Shown here one piece after another: positions 9,376 to 17,698 of a stretch of 64,000 bases of DNA. The notes beneath the pieces are model-generated. The model searched no databases, was not told the origin of the DNA, and saw only the letters and a program-made list of their open reading frames with translations. This DNA is from Anaerocolumna sp. AGMB13025 (GTDB lineage: Bacteria > Bacillota > Clostridia > Lachnospirales > Lachnospiraceae). The DNA is taken from the NCBI RefSeq assembly GCF_029689925.1, contig NZ_CP121445.1:4882501-4946500 (forward strand), read 5' to 3'. Every line of letters starts with the position of its first letter. The stretch's first letter is position 1. The translations under genes and the position numbers were made by a program.

Positions 9376-9831
9376 TTATAGAGAACATATATCATCTTTA
9401 TATTCAAGCAGAAATTCTTTTTGCCACTCATACAATTTTTGCTCGTTATTCATAATCCACTCATCAATGGATTCAGATTCATCAATCCATTTCTGCGGAT
9501 AATTAAAATTTACAATAAATTCAGAAGACTGATAATTATGTATCCCCAAATAAAACATATCATAGAACTCTTTCCAGGAACAGTTGGATAAGTATTGTGC
9601 TGTTAATTCTAAATCCTGCATGTCCGCAATTTCATAATAAGTCCAGACTCCACTTCGCAAGGAATTCCCAAACCATTGTGATATCGTACTATATATTCGA
9701 ATACAATCAGGAATATTGTAATTTTCTATTTTTGTTAACTCTAATATCTCTAGCATGAAATCAGTATCAACATGATAGAATTCACCCATGTTGGTTGTTT
9801 CAAGTTTTTTGTATAGCTTTTCAAATTCCAT
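9376..9831 (-). CDS. Hypothetical immunity-like protein
   Basis: A 151-aa acidic, aromatic protein (MEFEKLYKKLETTNMGEFYH...). GGAGG overlaps an upstream ATG, so 9831 is the workable start. Repeated W/Y-D motifs (SWKEFYDMFYLGIHNYQSSE, IDEWIMNNEQ) and the lack of membrane or catalytic motifs fit the small immunity proteins seen throughout this region. Family not recognised. Confidence 0.55.
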   Translation of the reverse strand: MEFEKLYKKLETTNMGEFYHVDTDFMLEILELTKIENYNIPDCIRIYSTISQWFGNSLRSGVWTYYEIADMQDLELTAQYLSNCSWKEFYDMFYLGIHNYQSSEFIVNFNYPQKWIDESESIDEWIMNNEQKLYEWQKEFLLEYKDDICSL

Positions 9832-9851
9832 ATAGTCCTCCATAAGTGATA

Positions 9852-10034
9852 TTAATTGAATACGGAAAAGAGTAAGAAAAATAATATTATTACAGACAAA
9901 ATTATTGAAATACTCAAAACGATGATTGATATTTTTTTTATAACTGTAGGATTATCTTTACTTGCTTTTATAATTGCATATACTGATATACCTATTATTA
10001 GACCAAATAATAATGGTTTAAATATAACATTCAT
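9852..10034 (-). CDS. Small two-TM membrane protein
   Basis: 60 aa (MNVIFKPLLFGLII...). Two hydrophobic helices, residues ~7-22 and ~36-57, flank a short KASKDNPTVIKK loop. A GGAGAG site lies 7 nt upstream. It may be a membrane immunity protein or a co-transcribed partner of the downstream gene. The antisense frame across it is a shadow. Confidence 0.5.
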   Translation of the reverse strand: MNVIFKPLLFGLIIGISVYAIIKASKDNPTVIKKISIIVLSISIILSVIILFFLLFSVFN

Positions 10035-10243
10035 AGGACATCTCTCCAATATAAATAGGTTGCTTAGTTATTATCCAGTAACGAATCAATACTATATTAT
10101 ACCACTACAAACAGATTATCTCTACCTTTTTATTCCAATACTATCTTTCTCGTTAAATCTTAGTCTTATCTTTGAAATTGATAGCCGATAGTTTTTTCAC
10201 ATATAATGATTTATGAATCTATTGAGATTTAACCAAACTTAAT

Positions 10244-10522
10244 TTACTGACTGAGGTAATCCAAAATTAGCTTACTAACAGTAGACGGTTTAATTTGAGG
10301 TGCCTCGCCTAATATCAGCTTATGGCTGTTGTATGGATTGGGTTCTTCATAACGCTCCCATCTTTTGCTTTCGTATAGATACTGCCTTCCAAATAGATAT
10401 TTCTCTTCAGAAAAAACGCTTAAAATAATAGGCTCAATACCTGTATCTTTATCTACTGTTATGCACCAATAATATAATTTATCATTTACGATTATTTTAC
10501 GTTTTCCTTTTTTACTATACAT
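10244..10522 (-). CDS. Hypothetical small protein (KRKIIVNDKLYYWCI type)
   Basis: A 92-aa soluble protein. GAGGTGATATTA precedes the ATG at 10522. The N-terminal KGKRKIIVNDKLYYWCI and C-terminal IKPSTVSKLILDYL make a compact domain that I recall as a recurrent clostridial hypothetical. No catalytic motif is visible. Confidence 0.5.
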   Translation of the reverse strand: MYSKKGKRKIIVNDKLYYWCITVDKDTGIEPIILSVFSEEKYLFGRQYLYESKRWERYEEPNPYNSHKLILGEAPQIKPSTVSKLILDYLSQ

Positions 10523-10630
10523 TAATATCACCTCACATGCTTATTTTATAATAACTGAAAAACTGCCAACTGATATTAATAGTTGTAGTATACTCGGAAT
10601 TACACATAGATTTTAAAAATAGGTCGAAGC

Positions 10631-11227
10631 TTAATTTACTTGCTTATTTAATACCAACAATTCAAAACAAAGTATTACTGTACCAATACCATATCCCAAA
10701 GGTGCAATATACCATAGATTTTGATTAATCAGTATAGCACCAATAAAACCAACTATACATAAACTTCCACAGGCAATCAGTGTTATTTTGAGTTTCTTAA
10801 ATTTTAGTTCATTTTCTATTCCAAATGATGAAAAAAGAAATGCTAACCCCATGAATAATCCCCATGCCAAATAGTCAATAGCCATTTCAATAGATGGCCA
10901 TTTCCCTATTAGTAAATAATCAGGAATATTAACTCCATTTTTAATTAATTGCTCCGTAACCGTTAGGTTTGCCATATGTGCAACATTGGTTAGTACCATG
11001 CAGGCCGCTGCAAAAATAATAGCCATAATTTTATAACTTTTCATTTTCTCAGTTTTTGAAAGCGGAAGCACTAATACTAACATAACCATTAATATACCAG
11101 AAGCCATTGTTACTAGTTCCATAGCAATCAACCATTTTTGTGAACCTGATAGTATTAGTCCAAAAGTTATAATAAAATATGTAAAACATAGTGTTATTCC
11201 TAGTATAGACACGTTCTTTCTATTCAT
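10631..11227 (-). CDS. Six-TM integral membrane protein
   Basis: 198 aa with about six hydrophobic helices (residues ~8-28, 34-56, 68-88, 120-137, 147-166, 172-191) and very short loops. There is no signal or enzyme motif. An AGGAGG site lies 5 nt before the ATG. Function unknown; it could be an immunity protein against a membrane-active toxin or ordinary cargo. Confidence 0.6.
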   Translation of the reverse strand: MNRKNVSILGITLCFTYFIITFGLILSGSQKWLIAMELVTMASGILMVMLVLVLPLSKTEKMKSYKIMAIIFAAACMVLTNVAHMANLTVTEQLIKNGVNIPDYLLIGKWPSIEMAIDYLAWGLFMGLAFLFSSFGIENELKFKKLKITLIACGSLCIVGFIGAILINQNLWYIAPLGYGIGTVILCFELLVLNKQVN

Positions 11228-11559
11228 TTAGTCCTCCTAATTAAATGATGCTCTTATCTATAATGTATAGTAATGCATAATCTACCAAATATCAAATATT
11301 ATTTATTCAAAAGTGTGTCTATTACTTACTTTACTATATTTAACGAAGTATAAGATATAAATGGAACCAACTATACCTTTAATACTTATATTGTAATCCA
11401 TACCTTTATTGCTTTGTAAGTACCTTCATATTCGCCTATGGTTCCATCTCATTTTCCTCAAGTAACTCATCATTACTATAATTTCTCATAGGAATAGAAG
11501 CATTTGTAACTTTCTTATTTTCCATATCAACCTCATCATCCGCCAGCACTTCCTCTTTT

Positions 11560-11935
11560 TTATTCATTCTGATATTTCTGGTTTTTTAAAAGGAACCGGG
11601 ATATAAATTCCTCCCTATCTTCCTCTTTGATTTCCCATATCCAGGGTTTCTGATTACCATGAAGCTGAGTTACATCAAATAAATGAGCAACACCATTTAG
11701 ATTTTTTACTAATACCGGTATGCTTTTTTCTCCCCGCTTCACCTGCCTTCCGACTGATTGTCAGGCATCGTAGGTGGCTAGTTGTGTAAAGCTCTTATTC
11801 TGTTCAAAGGCTGTGACCAATGTTACAAAGTCATACTTATACATATTGTAAGAACTCTTTCCACCTTATTGGATCTTCTAACATTTCTGATACAGAATAA
11901 AAGTAACGCTGCTTTAATTTTTCAAGTTTATCCAT
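11560..11935 (-). pseudogene. ArdC-like N-terminal domain of a mobile-element protein, broken
   Basis: MDKLEKLKQRYFYSVSEMLE...FLQYV starts 6-7 nt after GAGGTGA. A frameshift (near 11838) leads to YKYDFVTLVTAFEQNKSFTQ...LATYDA, then TGA at the place of Trp, then QSVGRQVKRGEKSIPVLVKN. The pattern 'ATY..W..[VL]GR.VK[RK]GEK.I' is the signature of the ArdC-like/antirestriction N-terminal domain found on large conjugative-element proteins. Thus one frameshift, one nonsense change and loss of the 3' part. A later fragment (MNKKEEVLADDEVD..., to ~11430) may be part of it. It marks a former integrative element. Confidence 0.65.
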
Positions 11936-11960
11936 GTGTCACCTCGTTGTTTTTATTTTC

Positions 11961-12041
11961 ATCCCCTCCTTTTATGTAGCCTTAATACGTTAAGGACACA
12001 TAAAAAAAGGGGATATTGTTAAATTAACAGTATCCCTGGGT
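11961..12041 (-). repeat. Boundary repeat copy 1 (terminator plus leader)
   Basis: On the minus strand a stem (CAGGGATACTGTTAA / TTAACAATATCCCC, 12010-12036) is followed by TTTTTTT, then ATGTGTCCTTAA..TTAAGG and ATAAAAGGAGGGGATGAAAA, which supplies a ribosome-binding site. It ends the 12121-12456 gene and leads the ArdC-like pseudogene. Confidence 0.85.
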
Positions 12042-12120
12042 AAAATATATCTAATTTTATATTTAAAGGTAATTTTTTTTTACTCCTTTTAAATTTAAAG
12101 ACCACAGCAGCACTAACTAT

Positions 12121-12456
12121 TTACTCATTAGGTAAACCAATAAAGGGAGTAATATCAAACCCTGTTATACTGCTTATGATAACTTTGATCAATAAGATAA
12201 CTACAAATAACACTATCATAAAAAGAACATACTTAACCGATCTAAACATTCCTTCAAATACGGGCATTTGCTTTGAACCATAGTAAAAAGCTGTTCCAAG
12301 TAATAATGCACATGCAAGACCCATTAACTTTAGCGGAAATAAATAATATATATTTATCTGCCTATCATTTATAATTGGGATTAAATAGCCCAAAATATAG
12401 CCGATCAAATAAAATTTCCACCGTTCTTTAATGACTTGTTTTATTTTTGTAATCAC
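12121..12456 (-). CDS. Small three-TM membrane protein
   Basis: 111 aa with three hydrophobic segments (residues ~14-30, ~42-60, ~75-97) and a C-terminal GFDITPFIGLPNE. The amphipathic basic N-terminus (KIKQVIKERWKFY) faces the cytoplasm. There is a GAGAGGT site upstream. It is followed by boundary repeat copy 1, so it occupies a cassette position used by immunity genes elsewhere here. Function unknown. Confidence 0.5.
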   Translation of the reverse strand: MITKIKQVIKERWKFYLIGYILGYLIPIINDRQINIYYLFPLKLMGLACALLLGTAFYYGSKQMPVFEGMFRSVKYVLFMIVLFVVILLIKVIISSITGFDITPFIGLPNE

Positions 12457-12573
12457 TATAATTTACCTCTCAACGTTATTTTGATTTATTGATGATGCTG
12501 ATAAATATACAAATAGAAACTTTTTCATAATCATGCCCATTTCGCTATTTACTACAACAGTTCCTCTATCTGT

Positions 12574-12839
12574 TCAATTACTTTTTCCCCATATAAACGT
12601 TCCATCACCTAATATAATACTCGTAGGTGAATTTTCTATAGATAATTCAACTAAGTCATCAGTACTAACGACCTTGTCAATTGAATTATTAACTACTTTT
12701 TTTACAGTTACTGTACAGGCATAGAACTCTTGATATTTATCATCTTCTTCTAAACCATTATTGGTTTCATATACTGTATCAATTTCATTAAAAACGTTCC
12801 GTTAGGATATCTGCTAACTTTTTCAATCATCTCATCCAT
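12574..12839 (-). pseudogene. Immunity-like gene, one frameshift
   Basis: MDEMIEKVSRYPNGTF / NEIDTVYETNNGLEEDDKYQ..., then ...VSTDDLVELSIENSPTSIIL...GKSN stop. The shift lies near 12787 (TTTTTAATG). AAAAGGA lies ahead of the ATG. It starts 19 nt after the stop of a toxin tail, again the toxin-immunity order. Confidence 0.5.
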
Positions 12840-12857
12840 AAAGTTTTCCTTTTATTA

Positions 12858-12947
12858 TTAATGCCTGGCAGGTACAATATGTACTCCATTTTTACCATAA
12901 TGTATTATTCCCTTTGTTGTATCTGCTACTTCTTTAATAACAGGATC
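12858..12947 (-). pseudogene. Polymorphic-toxin C-terminal tail
   Basis: DPVIKEVADTTKGIIHYGKN...GVHIVPARH and stop. The 'IHYGK.G.HIVPA.P/H' ending is a frequent terminus of Rhs and related toxins. Just upstream, in another frame, ENGLLWSGS continues the same type of domain, so the tail is frameshifted as well as truncated. Confidence 0.55.
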
Positions 12948-12988
12948 TCAGAGCCACTCCAGAGCAACCCATTTTCTTTGCTGAACAA

Positions 12989-13567
12989 TTAGAAGTTCAT
13001 TACCAATTTTTCTTGCATGAATTCTTTTATAAAATCATCAATTACAGTTTGAAACAATTTTACAGGTATATAAAAGACTCCTTTGGGATTAACATACTTT
13101 ATATTGCTATATAATATTGTGTTGTCCCATGCTAATTCAATAGTATTATTAACTCGCCTAAAAATAACATCTGCTAAATATGATCCCCCTCTGTCCGAAT
13201 ACCATGAATGACTAAAATGCCAGTCTTGTCTTTTTTCAAACCATAAATCAAATTCATTATCATCATCTGAATCAAAATCACCACTATTATTGTACAACTC
13301 TATTGCATTGTTTCCTTCACAAGGTAATGGAAATGGGCTTTCTTCAAGAATGTAGTTTTTATTTTTGCAAAACCAATCAACAATAAATCTTAAATCCCAT
13401 TCATATTCACGTATTTTATCATTCATTGAAAAAGTACAAATTGAATTATTATAAACCCACATCTGAAATTCCCCCCATGTAGGTTCATACTTCCCAGGTT
13501 CATTAAATGGACTCTCTTTTAATTCATATGCAATTGCAAAAATCTTTTTATTACCAAAATATTTCAT
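12989..13567 (-). CDS. DUF5984-like putative immunity protein
   Basis: A 192-aa soluble, Trp/Asp-rich protein. Recognisable blocks are WDLRFIVDWFCKNKNYILEE, NAIELYNNSGDFDSDDDNEF, WHFSHSWYSDRGGSYLADV and GVFYIPVKLFQTVIDDFI. They match my memory of a family in toxin-immunity loci (DUF5984-like). The start follows GAGGGTGA at good spacing. The gene is intact in a region of broken neighbours. It ends just before a decayed toxin tail. Confidence 0.6.
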   Translation of the reverse strand: MKYFGNKKIFAIAYELKESPFNEPGKYEPTWGEFQMWVYNNSICTFSMNDKIREYEWDLRFIVDWFCKNKNYILEESPFPLPCEGNNAIELYNNSGDFDSDDDNEFDLWFEKRQDWHFSHSWYSDRGGSYLADVIFRRVNNTIELAWDNTILYSNIKYVNPKGVFYIPVKLFQTVIDDFIKEFMQEKLVMNF

Positions 13568-13723
13568 AATTACTCACCCTCATATAGTACTATTCTTCAT
13601 GCTCATCAACTCAATATTCATAATCTATTTTGTCTATTAATTTATCTTTTAATATATGTACCTTTTTACTTACATTAGCCTTATAAATCATTAAAATCTT
13701 TATTGTTTTTCTTGGATTGTTTC

Positions 13724-14193
13724 TTAAATCATTTTATATTTTTTTATAAACTCCATAACCGGAAGGTTTTGTATATCAAATATAATATCTTTATCGCTTT
13801 CCCACCAACTATCCCCTAAAAATAGCTTGCTGTCCACATAAGTCCAAGGAAGTACAGTCTTATTTGCTATTTCAATTCCAGAAACAATGTGGTAAAGATA
13901 TATGTTTTCTGTAATAGAAATACAAAATTCATCATCTAACTTATACATAACTACAAACGAATCATTTGCTATTCCACTTTCTAGAACCTTAAGGTATTCA
14001 ATATACAATTTGTCTTTTGTAATTACTTCCGCTTCAGTTTTTTCATTAAACAGCTCAAACATGACCGTCTTTAAACCATATTTATTTATGAATTCTTCTA
14101 CCGTGACGAAATTATAATCAGCTGTTAACTCAATAATTTTGAAGAAGAATAACTTTTTTTGCTAATATTATTTCTTACTATTATTTTTTCCAC
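13724..14193 (-). pseudogene. Immunity-like gene with a poly-A frameshift
   Basis: GTG-start MEKIIVRNNISKK (GAGGGA upstream) is followed by an A7 run (14154-14160). Adding one A restores KKLFFKIIELTADYNFVTVE...EFINKYGLKTVMFELFNEKT and on to ...VMEFIKKYKMI stop. The 3' 112 codons alone form an open frame without a ribosome-binding site. It could be a real slippage mutation, phase variation or a sequencing error. Confidence 0.6.
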
Positions 14194-14223
14194 ACTAATT
14201 CCCTCATGTATGTAATATGAACT

Positions 14224-14612
14224 CTAAATCCTTGGTTTTACTATAAATATTAACATGGTCAATGTTCTATTCCTTGATTTGTGAATGTAATAAACACAGA
14301 CAATTTTCTCTTGTCCAGCTGCACTACTTCCTAATAAGTTTAATGTTATAAAACATTGTCCCTCGAAATCCATCTTCTGATCCACTGGACCAGAAGTCTC
14401 TTCATCCCTGATTTCAGCAGCATTTAGAAGCACTTTACCTCATTAATTATATTCATCTGATTTTTTGATATTATTCTTAACTCTACGTTACCATTTTCTT
14501 TACCATAGTTCAAGTCTAAACGACTAATCAATCCATTTTTTAACATTTTGAATATATTTCCATTAAATAATTCGATAACCCCTATCTCTATAATTGTCAA
14601 ACAAGGGCACAT
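14224..14612 (-). pseudogene. Decayed gene, two overlapping frames
   Basis: One frame starts at the boundary repeat (MCPCLTIIEIGVIELFNGNI... to NEVKCF, 14424-14612). A second continues out of phase (GKVLLNAAEIRDEETSGPVD...QKMDFEGQCFITLNLLG, to 14224). Together they look like one frameshifted gene of about 125 codons, but the family is unknown. Confidence 0.35.
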
Positions 14613-14651
14613 AAAAAGGGGGATATTGTTAAATTAACAGTATCCCTGGGT
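14605..14651 (-). repeat. Boundary repeat copy 2
   Basis: The same hairpin as copy 1 (14620-14646, the core identical over about 27 nt) with the T-run and GTGCCC. It terminates the 14710-15147 gene. The upstream GGAGG leader part is missing here. Confidence 0.8.
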
Positions 14652-14709
14652 ATATATATCTATAAATAGTTATGACATTGAGAATAGTACATAAATCTCT
14701 TAATCCAAA

Positions 14710-15147
14710 TTAGTAAGTATATTCAAAATTGTACTCTATTATATGATATTCTTGTTCTATGTATGGTATTATCCTTTCGGCATACCAGTTATAATTAGGA
14801 ATTTTGATCTTTTCTTCAATATATTTCGTGTTTATATTTAATACAAATAAAAAATTTCTATTATCAGACATCAATAAGTGTCCACCAATATCTGTATTTT
14901 CCCAGTATAACTCCACCCCAACTAACTCCTTCATATGCTCTTTTTCATCCACTAATTTAATGAAATCATTTAAAGAGATTTTTGATGTTGTCCACTCAAA
15001 CATATCGTCATCATTTAAAGGTAAAAATGTAATTTTACCATCTCTTTGAACATTCCATCCAGACTTTATTAAAAGGTCAATAATTTCCTTACAGTTGTGG
15101 ATATTATTTGTATCTAACTTCATATTTAATGATACTGAATATGACAT
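14710..15147 (-). CDS. Putative immunity protein
   Basis: A 145-aa soluble protein starting MSYSVSLNMKLDTNNIHNCK. AGGAGG 7 nt upstream marks this start within a longer frame, whose extra N-terminus (LQITECIIELFQVPQKQADE) looks like a separate fragment. It has alternating charged and aromatic residues, WNVQRDGKITFLPL and a C-terminal IIEYNFEYTY. Family not recognised; role inferred from the surrounding cassettes and the terminator repeat that follows. Confidence 0.55.
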   Translation of the reverse strand: MSYSVSLNMKLDTNNIHNCKEIIDLLIKSGWNVQRDGKITFLPLNDDDMFEWTTSKISLNDFIKLVDEKEHMKELVGVELYWENTDIGGHLLMSDNRNFLFVLNINTKYIEEKIKIPNYNWYAERIIPYIEQEYHIIEYNFEYTY

Positions 15148-15276
15148 TTTTAAGCCTCCTAGTCCAATCACGCATATAATTTTACTGTCTAAATCATTCG
15201 CATATTCATCAGCCTGTTTTTGAGGAACTTGGAATAATTCTATTATGCATTCAGTAATCTGTAACACACTTTCTAC

Positions 15277-15570
15277 TCAATTACTTATTATCGTCATTAT
15301 AATGAACGCGATTCCTAATAATCCAAAAAAGATATTTACAGCTCTTCCCATTATTGAGTTTTTGTAATTCAAAGGTTCTGACCTTGTAAAATACACCTCA
15401 TGAGCTGCTAAACCTAAGACAGATATAATAATAAATGAAATACCTGCAAATACACCGACCACAACATCTGGAATTTTGATATAGTCATCTAAAAATAAAT
15501 ATACAGATACAACCAAAATGTCAATTCCTAAAACTACATTCTTAACCACTCTAATTTTACTCTTTCTCAT
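15277..15570 (-). CDS. Small membrane protein, three TM helices
   Basis: 97 aa (MRKSKIRVVKNVVLGIDILV...), start chosen for AGGGGG 6 nt upstream. Hydrophobic helices lie at ~9-26, ~34-55 and ~75-94. Basic N-terminus in. Similar in build to other small membrane cargo in this region. Function unknown. Confidence 0.5.
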   Translation of the reverse strand: MRKSKIRVVKNVVLGIDILVVSVYLFLDDYIKIPDVVVGVFAGISFIIISVLGLAAHEVYFTRSEPLNYKNSIMGRAVNIFFGLLGIAFIIMTIISN

Positions 15571-15587
15571 TATTAACCCCCTAAGAT

Positions 15588-15761
15588 TTATCCAAAGTGC
15601 TTCCATCTTAACGTAAATAAAGCTTCTCTTGCATTAAGTAATTCTCCACCATTTTCCAATTCGGTTTCTGATTCTTCAAGGGCTGCATCAGTTTCACTTA
15701 TCCACATAATTTGCTCATAGGTTTCCATGCTCATGATAACCAAATCTCCATATCCATTTTA
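15588..15761 (-). pseudogene. Phd/YefM antitoxin, 5' truncated
   Basis: The open stretch NGYGDLVIMSMETYEQIMWI...TDAALEESETELENGGELLN...LRWKHFG matches the middle and C-terminus of Phd/YefM antitoxins, and resembles NGYSDMVVLSMEAYENL of the intact copy at 21.1 kb. The N-terminal DNA-binding part is lost behind a TAA, and no toxin follows. Confidence 0.7.
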
Positions 15762-15792
15762 ATAATCATTTTATTTATACTCCTGTAATTTT

Positions 15793-16131
15793 CTAACTTT
15801 CCAACTCCTTATCACCATTTATTTTATTAATATAGCTATTTTGCTTTTCCATCCATTCCTTTTCTTTTATTAGCCACTCTTCATCAGATAGTTTTAAATC
15901 CCCCCAATAACTACTTGAATTAGTAGTAATACCATTTTGGTCTGTTAATACAATAGCTGTTCTAGTGCTTCCAAAGACTAAAAATGGACAATACTGATTT
16001 GTACCTTCATTAAATTTCAAACAATTGATACTTATGTTATTCGGACCAAAATTACAACATTCTGGTGCGGCTTCATTTTCTTTTTTATCACTGTGATAAA
16101 AACACTTAGCTTCTATTACGATATGATTCAT
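15793..16131 (-). CDS. Hypothetical Cys-containing small protein
   Basis: 112 aa (MNHIVIEAKCFYHSDKKENE...). GGGAGG is 8 nt before this ATG. Four Cys residues in the first half (CFYH, ECCNF, NCLKF, QYCPF) could bind a metal, and the second half carries SSSYWGDLKLSDEEWLIKEK. It sits directly before the next small gene (7 bp after that gene's end). No recognised family. Confidence 0.5.
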   Translation of the reverse strand: MNHIVIEAKCFYHSDKKENEAAPECCNFGPNNISINCLKFNEGTNQYCPFLVFGSTRTAIVLTDQNGITTNSSSYWGDLKLSDEEWLIKEKEWMEKQNSYINKINGDKELES

Positions 16132-16144
16132 ATTCATAACCTCC

Positions 16145-16333
16145 CTATTTCATATTTTCTAGCATTCTCAAAGCTTTTTCATAATCATGCCCATTTATTT
16201 CTATCCACTCAATTCCTCCGTCTTCTAGTTTTCTTCCATAAGCTCTATATTTACCATTTATTCTAACAGAGTAATATTTTCCTACAGATAATTGATAAAT
16301 ATAGTTTGAGAAACCATAATACTTTAAGAACAC
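16145..16333 (-). CDS. Small protein, possibly 5' truncated
   Basis: 62 codons from a GTG: VFLKYYGFSNYIYQLSVGKY...YRAYGRKLEDGGIEWIEING...HDYEKALRMLENMK. No good ribosome-binding site is visible, so it may be a gene end. A 23-bp stretch of its 3' part (16174-16196) recurs exactly at 12520-12542, so a paralog once lay there. Confidence 0.4.
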   Translation of the reverse strand: MFLKYYGFSNYIYQLSVGKYYSVRINGKYRAYGRKLEDGGIEWIEINGHDYEKALRMLENMK

Positions 16334-16465
16334 CTACTTAATCTATCCTTCCTTTACTACCTTGGGTTGCCATACTACGTCTTCATAGACAACTTTCTTT
16401 TCCAATATACATTAATCACCGTTCTATCAGACGTCGATATGCTGCTTTTGGAGCCTTATCTTTAA

Positions 16466-16511
16466 GAACATATAAAAAAAGGGATATTGATAAATTAACA
16501 GTATCCCTGGA
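16466..16511 (-). repeat. Boundary repeat copy 3
   Basis: Hairpin 16481-16507 of the same family, followed on the minus strand by TTTTTTTATATGTTCTTAAAG. The downstream 130 bp (16334-16465) hold only scraps such as KAPKAAYRRLIER and EKKVVYEDVVWQPKVVKEG. Confidence 0.75.
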
Positions 16512-16519
16512 TCATTTCC

Positions 16520-16657
16520 TTATTGCATTCCTAACCTATCTGTTCTTCCTGGGTCATAATAATCATCATAGCTATCATCATAATCACCTTTATTATAACT
16601 TCCGCCATCCCCAGACATCAAATTCTCTGTTACATGATAATCTTGATCTATAAGATT
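16520..16657 (-). pseudogene. C-terminal fragment with Asp/Tyr-rich tail
   Basis: The open stretch NLIDQDYHVTENLMSGDGGS, then YNKGDYDDSYDDYYDPGRTD and RLGMQ stop. It has no start codon and is directly followed by boundary repeat 3, so it is the end of a lost gene. The tail is unusually acidic. Origin unknown. Confidence 0.4.
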
Positions 16658-16681
16658 TCATTCGTTGATTGAATTAGAGAT

Positions 16682-17071
16682 TTAAGTTAAACTTAAATAA
16701 AATGGTAATCGTTCTTGGATATCGCAAGCATCAATAGAGAGTAATGTAATTGAATCCCAAATCTCTATAAGACTCTTATCGTTAAAAACTTTCGCATTTA
16801 CAAATTCCTCAAAGGAAACAAAATCATAAGCTTGTGAGCCATCTTCAGTTAATCCAAACCAATATATAGCTTTATTGGCTTCCTTATCTGACATTTTTCC
16901 TAACCAAGCTGATTGAAAAGCATCGCAATTGTCAACACTGAATTCTATTTCTATGCTGGCTTGATTTTGAGTGATGTCATAATCCATTATACTTTTAAAG
17001 TTTTCATAAGTTATTTTTTCCATATTTAAGCTTTTTACCTTCACCTCATTAAATTTACCATATATTTTCAT
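16682..17071 (-). CDS. Putative immunity protein using the repeat's leader
   Basis: 129 aa, MKIYGKFNEVKVKSLNMEKI.... Its ribosome-binding site and start (AAAAGGAGGGGATGAAAATA) are the end of boundary repeat copy 4, so the repeat provides its translation signals. It is acidic and soluble, with IYWFGLTEDGSQAYDFVSFE in the middle. Not recognised as a named family. The repeat upstream and an immunity-type gene before it support a cassette array. Confidence 0.55.
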   Translation of the reverse strand: MKIYGKFNEVKVKSLNMEKITYENFKSIMDYDITQNQASIEIEFSVDNCDAFQSAWLGKMSDKEANKAIYWFGLTEDGSQAYDFVSFEEFVNAKVFNDKSLIEIWDSITLLSIDACDIQERLPFYLSLT

Positions 17072-17146
17072 CCCCTCCTTTTATGGATCCTAATACTTAA
17101 AGGACACATAAAAGGGGTATATTGTTATATTAACAGTATCCCTAGG
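17069..17146 (-). repeat. Boundary repeat copy 4
   Basis: Hairpin 17115-17142 with the full leader (ATGTGTCC, TTAAG-TATTAGG, ATAAAAGGAGGGGATG). It terminates the CdiI-like gene and starts the 16682-17071 gene. Confidence 0.85.
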
Positions 17147-17203
17147 TATATAATTCTCATATTTATAGTATAAGATTAACGGCTAGATAAGTACTTTCAG
17201 ACG

Positions 17204-17593
17204 CTAATATTCAAATATTGCTTTAAGTTTATAAACTAAATTTTCATAATCTTCTTTGACTTCTGAATTATCATTAAAAAATTCGTATAGCCTCATGAAT
17301 TCAATATAATCTTTTTTATTCTTTTTCTCTGGATTGTTACTCAAATTTCTAATAAGTAATTCTAATAGCTGCCCTTCATACATTTCCCCTTCAAAAGGAT
17401 TTTCCTTTAAAATTTTCCAAACTATAGGAATCGCAATGTCTGAAAACACATCTTGACGAAGCATTCTTGATATATCCAAAATATCTAATTCGTTTTCTTC
17501 TTTTATTATCATTTTTGCAAACCATTGGTCTAAAGGAGAATCATTTTTTAATTGATTAACATCAATATTTTTTATCTTATATATAGGATTCAT
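17204..17593 (-). CDS. CdiI-type contact-dependent inhibition immunity protein
   Basis: 129 aa from MNPIYKIKNIDVNQLKND; TGGAGG lies 11 nt upstream. The block LDILDISRMLRQDVFSDIAI...PIVWKILKENPFEGEMYEGQ is the recognisable part of the CdiI_2-like immunity family (ID-I-RQ...A...L..NP..GE.Y.G). Such proteins bind and block a cognate CdiA/Rhs C-terminal nuclease. No partner toxin remains adjacent. Its last codons (YKLKAIFEY) recur in a remnant at 20487-20516. Confidence 0.65.
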   Translation of the reverse strand: MNPIYKIKNIDVNQLKNDSPLDQWFAKMIIKEENELDILDISRMLRQDVFSDIAIPIVWKILKENPFEGEMYEGQLLELLIRNLSNNPEKKNKKDYIEFMRLYEFFNDNSEVKEDYENLVYKLKAIFEY

Positions 17594-17698
17594 ATAATTA
17601 TAAAACCTCCATATGACGTAAATGTATTTCAATTCTTAGAATAAGAAAAACATTGAGATTCATATAAATCTCTTAATTCCAATCCGTACCTATCAAAA

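Noticed and set aside
9856..10191. 111-codon plus-strand frame
   Set aside because: It lies antisense to the small two-TM gene and its leader, has no ribosome-binding site, and its hydrophobicity mirrors the complementary strand.
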